From contig JACQRD010000060.1 in NCBI GenBank assembly GCA_016206675.1, forward strand, positions 1 through 8,863: a DNA stretch of 8,863 bases, written 5' to 3'. The notes below the pieces were generated by a model. It saw only the letters and a list, made by a program, of their open reading frames with translations, was not told the DNA's origin and made no database searches. A program made the translations under genes and the position numbers. This stretch comes from Candidatus Omnitrophota bacterium. Lineage in GTDB: Bacteria; Omnitrophota; Gorgyraeia; Aquiviventales; Aquiviventaceae. Below, one piece after another: positions 7,177 to 8,863 of this stretch (position 1 is its first letter; each line of letters opens with the position of its first letter).

Positions 7177-8757
7177 GTCCACGAAGCTCTTCACGCGTGC
7201 CCGCGCGCGCACCTCGCTGAGCCACTGATTCAGCCGCTCCGATTGCTGCGCGGCGAGCGTCTCTTTGCGCAGCGCCTCCTCGGCCTCGGCAAATTTGGCA
7301 GGATCAGCGGGAATGCGCGTCTGCGGCCGCAGGATCGCGTAGCCGGTCGGGGCTTCGAGGACCGCCGTGAGAGAGCCGAGCGGCGTGGCGAAGGCGGCCT
7401 CATTGGCGGCCGCCACGGCGCCGAGCGGACCAATCGATCCGCTGCGGGTGAAGGTAAACGAGGCGGCCGCCACGGGCGTCTCGTAGGCTGCCGAGGCTTC
7501 TTCGAAGGGTTTCCCATCGGCCAACTGCTTGGTGAGATACTCGTGGAGGCGGTTGGCGCGATCCCGCGCCAGTTCCTTCGCGCGGTCCCGAATGACGCGC
7601 TGGCGCACCTGCTCGCGCACCTGCTCAAACGGCGGCACGCGGGCCGGCTGCCGCACCGTCAGCCGCACCACATAGACGCCGCGGTCCGTCTGCACGACCG
7701 GGCTGACCTCGCCTTCCGCGAGCTTTGCGGCGGCATAGAGCAAGGCCGGCTCCGGAGCTTGGCTGGCCCACGGATCATCCGGTGCGAGGGGTCCCGCCGC
7801 GCGTTTCGTCAGGCCGCGCGCCAAGACCATCTCCTCGAAGGGCCGCTTGGCATCCACGTCGTCCTGCAGATCGAGTGCCAGCGCCGTCAGCTGCTTGCCG
7901 GCCTTCTCGCTGGCCACACGTTGGCGCACCTGCTCGCGCAGCTCCTCCAGCGGTTTGGGCGTGCCATCCTCCTGCGTCGGCCACTGCTCCGGATGATCGT
8001 GGTAGAACGCGTCCAGCTCCTGCTCCGTGATCTCCGCCGGAGGCGGGATCTCCTCCCGGGTCTTGCCGGCGTACTCGAAGCTGATCCGCTCCGGCTCGCG
8101 ATACGCTTCCGAGTGCGCGTCGAAGGCGGCGCGCACGGCCTCCTCAGTGGCGGCGGCGGAGGTCTCGGGCAGGAAGCGCTCGATATCGAAGAAGATGACG
8201 GCGGCGGTGAGCTGCTCATTCGCGCGCTCGTACGCCTGGCGCACCTGCTCCTCCGTGACGGTGACGGCCGAACGGACCGAGCTGACCAGCTTGTCGACCG
8301 TCAGGTTATGGCGCAGCAGCCGCTCGAACTCTTGCGGGGTGGTGCCGACGGCGGTGATGTAGCGCAGGTAGCGCTGCCGGTCGAAGCGGCCGCCCTCCTG
8401 CAGCGCAGGGATCTCTTGGAGGAAGCGGGCCAGCTCCAGGTCATTGACGCGCACGCGGCGGCGCTTGGCCTCCTCGGCGAGGAGGATCCGGTCCCAGGTG
8501 GTCTGAGTGACGAATGCGCCGAGGCTGTCGAGCGCCTCCGCCGCCTCGCCGAACTGGGTTTGCATCTGCCGCAACACCCAGGCACGCTGCGCTTGAAACT
8601 CGTCCTGCGAAATCGGTTTGCCGAAGACCGTGCCGGCCGGCCGGTCGGTGAAACGGGTGCTGACGCCGTAGATGGCGAAGGGCAGCACGAGCAGCGCGAA
8701 GATGATCCACGCGGCCCGCCGCTTCGCGGCATGGGAAGCCATCAGCTTGCGAAACAT
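7168..8757 (-). CDS. Membrane-anchored SurA/PpiD-type foldase with tandem parvulin-like modules
   Basis: A 529-residue protein from ATG 8757. It has a basic N-terminus (MFRKLMASHAAKRR), then one hydrophobic helix at about 16-32 (WIIFALLVLPFAIYG) that should anchor it in the inner membrane with the rest outside the cytoplasm. A SurA_N/PpiD-like region follows (about 42-165, starting VFGKPISQDEFQAQR). After a linker come two similar blocks of about 105-110 residues, 269-374 and 375-484. Each opens with REQVRQRV, contains PFEE and a GP or GS turn, and ends in a VYVVRL or GYAILR strand. The expected parvulin catalytic motif is not obvious, so chaperone activity is more likely than isomerase activity. 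A TTG at 8793 would add 12 residues, but it coincides with a promoter -35 match. PpiD-like is a family call, not orthology. Confidence 0.82.
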   Translation of the reverse strand: MFRKLMASHAAKRRAAWIIFALLVLPFAIYGVSTRFTDRPAGTVFGKPISQDEFQAQRAWVLRQMQTQFGEAAEALDSLGAFVTQTTWDRILLAEEAKRRRVRVNDLELARFLQEIPALQEGGRFDRQRYLRYITAVGTTPQEFERLLRHNLTVDKLVSSVRSAVTVTEEQVRQAYERANEQLTAAVIFFDIERFLPETSAAATEEAVRAAFDAHSEAYREPERISFEYAGKTREEIPPPAEITEQELDAFYHDHPEQWPTQEDGTPKPLEELREQVRQRVASEKAGKQLTALALDLQDDVDAKRPFEEMVLARGLTKRAAGPLAPDDPWASQAPEPALLYAAAKLAEGEVSPVVQTDRGVYVVRLTVRQPARVPPFEQVREQVRQRVIRDRAKELARDRANRLHEYLTKQLADGKPFEEASAAYETPVAAASFTFTRSGSIGPLGAVAAANEAAFATPLGSLTAVLEAPTGYAILRPQTRIPADPAKFAEAEEALRKETLAAQQSERLNQWLSEVRARARVKSFVDSS

Positions 8758-8764
8758 GCCGCGT

Positions 8765-8793
8765 ATTCTACGCCACCGTCTGGCATTCCTCAA
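8765..8793 (-). promoter_or_regulatory. Candidate sigma-70 promoter for the foldase gene, possibly leaderless
   Basis: On the minus strand, TTGAGG (8793-8788) is followed by exactly 17 bases and then TAGAAT (8770-8765), a five-of-six match to the -10 consensus. Only seven bases (8764-8758) separate the -10 box from ATG 8757, so transcription would start at or next to the A of the start codon. There is no Shine-Dalgarno site in that gap. This fits a leaderless mRNA, or a start at the next in-frame ATG (8742). Confidence 0.5.
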
Positions 8794-8863
8794 GGGGGCG
8801 GCTGTGGCCGCGGGCCGATCCCTCGGGGACCCCTCCCTCTCGGGACCGGCTCCGCGTCCATCC
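8794..8863. other. Terminal stretch without a recognisable gene
   Basis: Seventy very GC-rich bases upstream of the foldase promoter. I see a small stem, GCGGC (8798-8802) with GCCGC (8807-8811), but no T-tract, no convincing tRNA and no coding start. It may belong to a neighbour beyond the window. Confidence 0.4.

Noticed and set aside
8794..8863. tRNA or small RNA at the window end
   Set aside because: I could not build a cloverleaf or find T-loop and anticodon arms; only a five-pair stem is visible.

Overview
This window is a GC-rich bacterial chromosomal segment of dense housekeeping genes. Nearly every gene junction carries a repeat-derived insert, most of them predicted hairpins. I cannot name the organism from sequence alone. 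The order phosphatase-rpiB-glyA-nrdR, the PpiD-like membrane foldase and the heptamer-built intergenic hairpins remind me of uncultured lineages such as Omnitrophota, but this is a weak impression and not a classification.

Layout. Plus strand, 2-3701: purF (3' half only), purM, purD and purE, a de novo purine synthesis block. Plus strand, 3765-6728: a low-molecular-weight protein phosphatase, rpiB, glyA and nrdR. The order phosphatase-rpiB-glyA resembles Bacillus ywlE-ywlF-(ywlG)-glyA. Plus strand, 6814-7176: a stand-alone receiver-domain response regulator with its own strong ribosome binding site. Minus strand, 7168-8757: a membrane-anchored SurA/PpiD-type foldase, convergent with the regulator and overlapping its 3' end by 9 bp. 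The last about 70 bases hold no gene I can support.

The genes up to nrdR form a coherent nucleotide-supply group. RpiB supplies ribose-5-phosphate for PRPP, the substrate of PurF. GlyA supplies glycine (used by PurD) and one-carbon units (used later in the purine pathway). NrdR regulates ribonucleotide reductase genes. The phosphatase is the outlier. All genes up to nrdR run the same way with gaps of 1 to about 140 bp, so they may be one transcript.

The unusual part is the junctions. Six of the seven junctions from purF to nrdR contain a short-word repeat element; only the tight purM/purD junction lacks one. I distinguish four families: A (GTTCNGG/CCCCGAA words, purF-purM), B (a roughly 40-55 bp unit with CGTCACCG and CGTAACCG words, purD-purE and glyA-nrdR), C (GACYCGN heptamers, purE-phosphatase and rpiB-glyA) and D (CCAAATN words, phosphatase-rpiB). 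Five of the six elements are inverted arrays that can fold on themselves; the glyA-nrdR copy is a single arm. Two of them are read in frame into proteins, giving PurM an N-terminal insert and RpiB a C-terminal tail. This dispersed, multi-family, same-architecture repeat system is the main candidate for something under-described.
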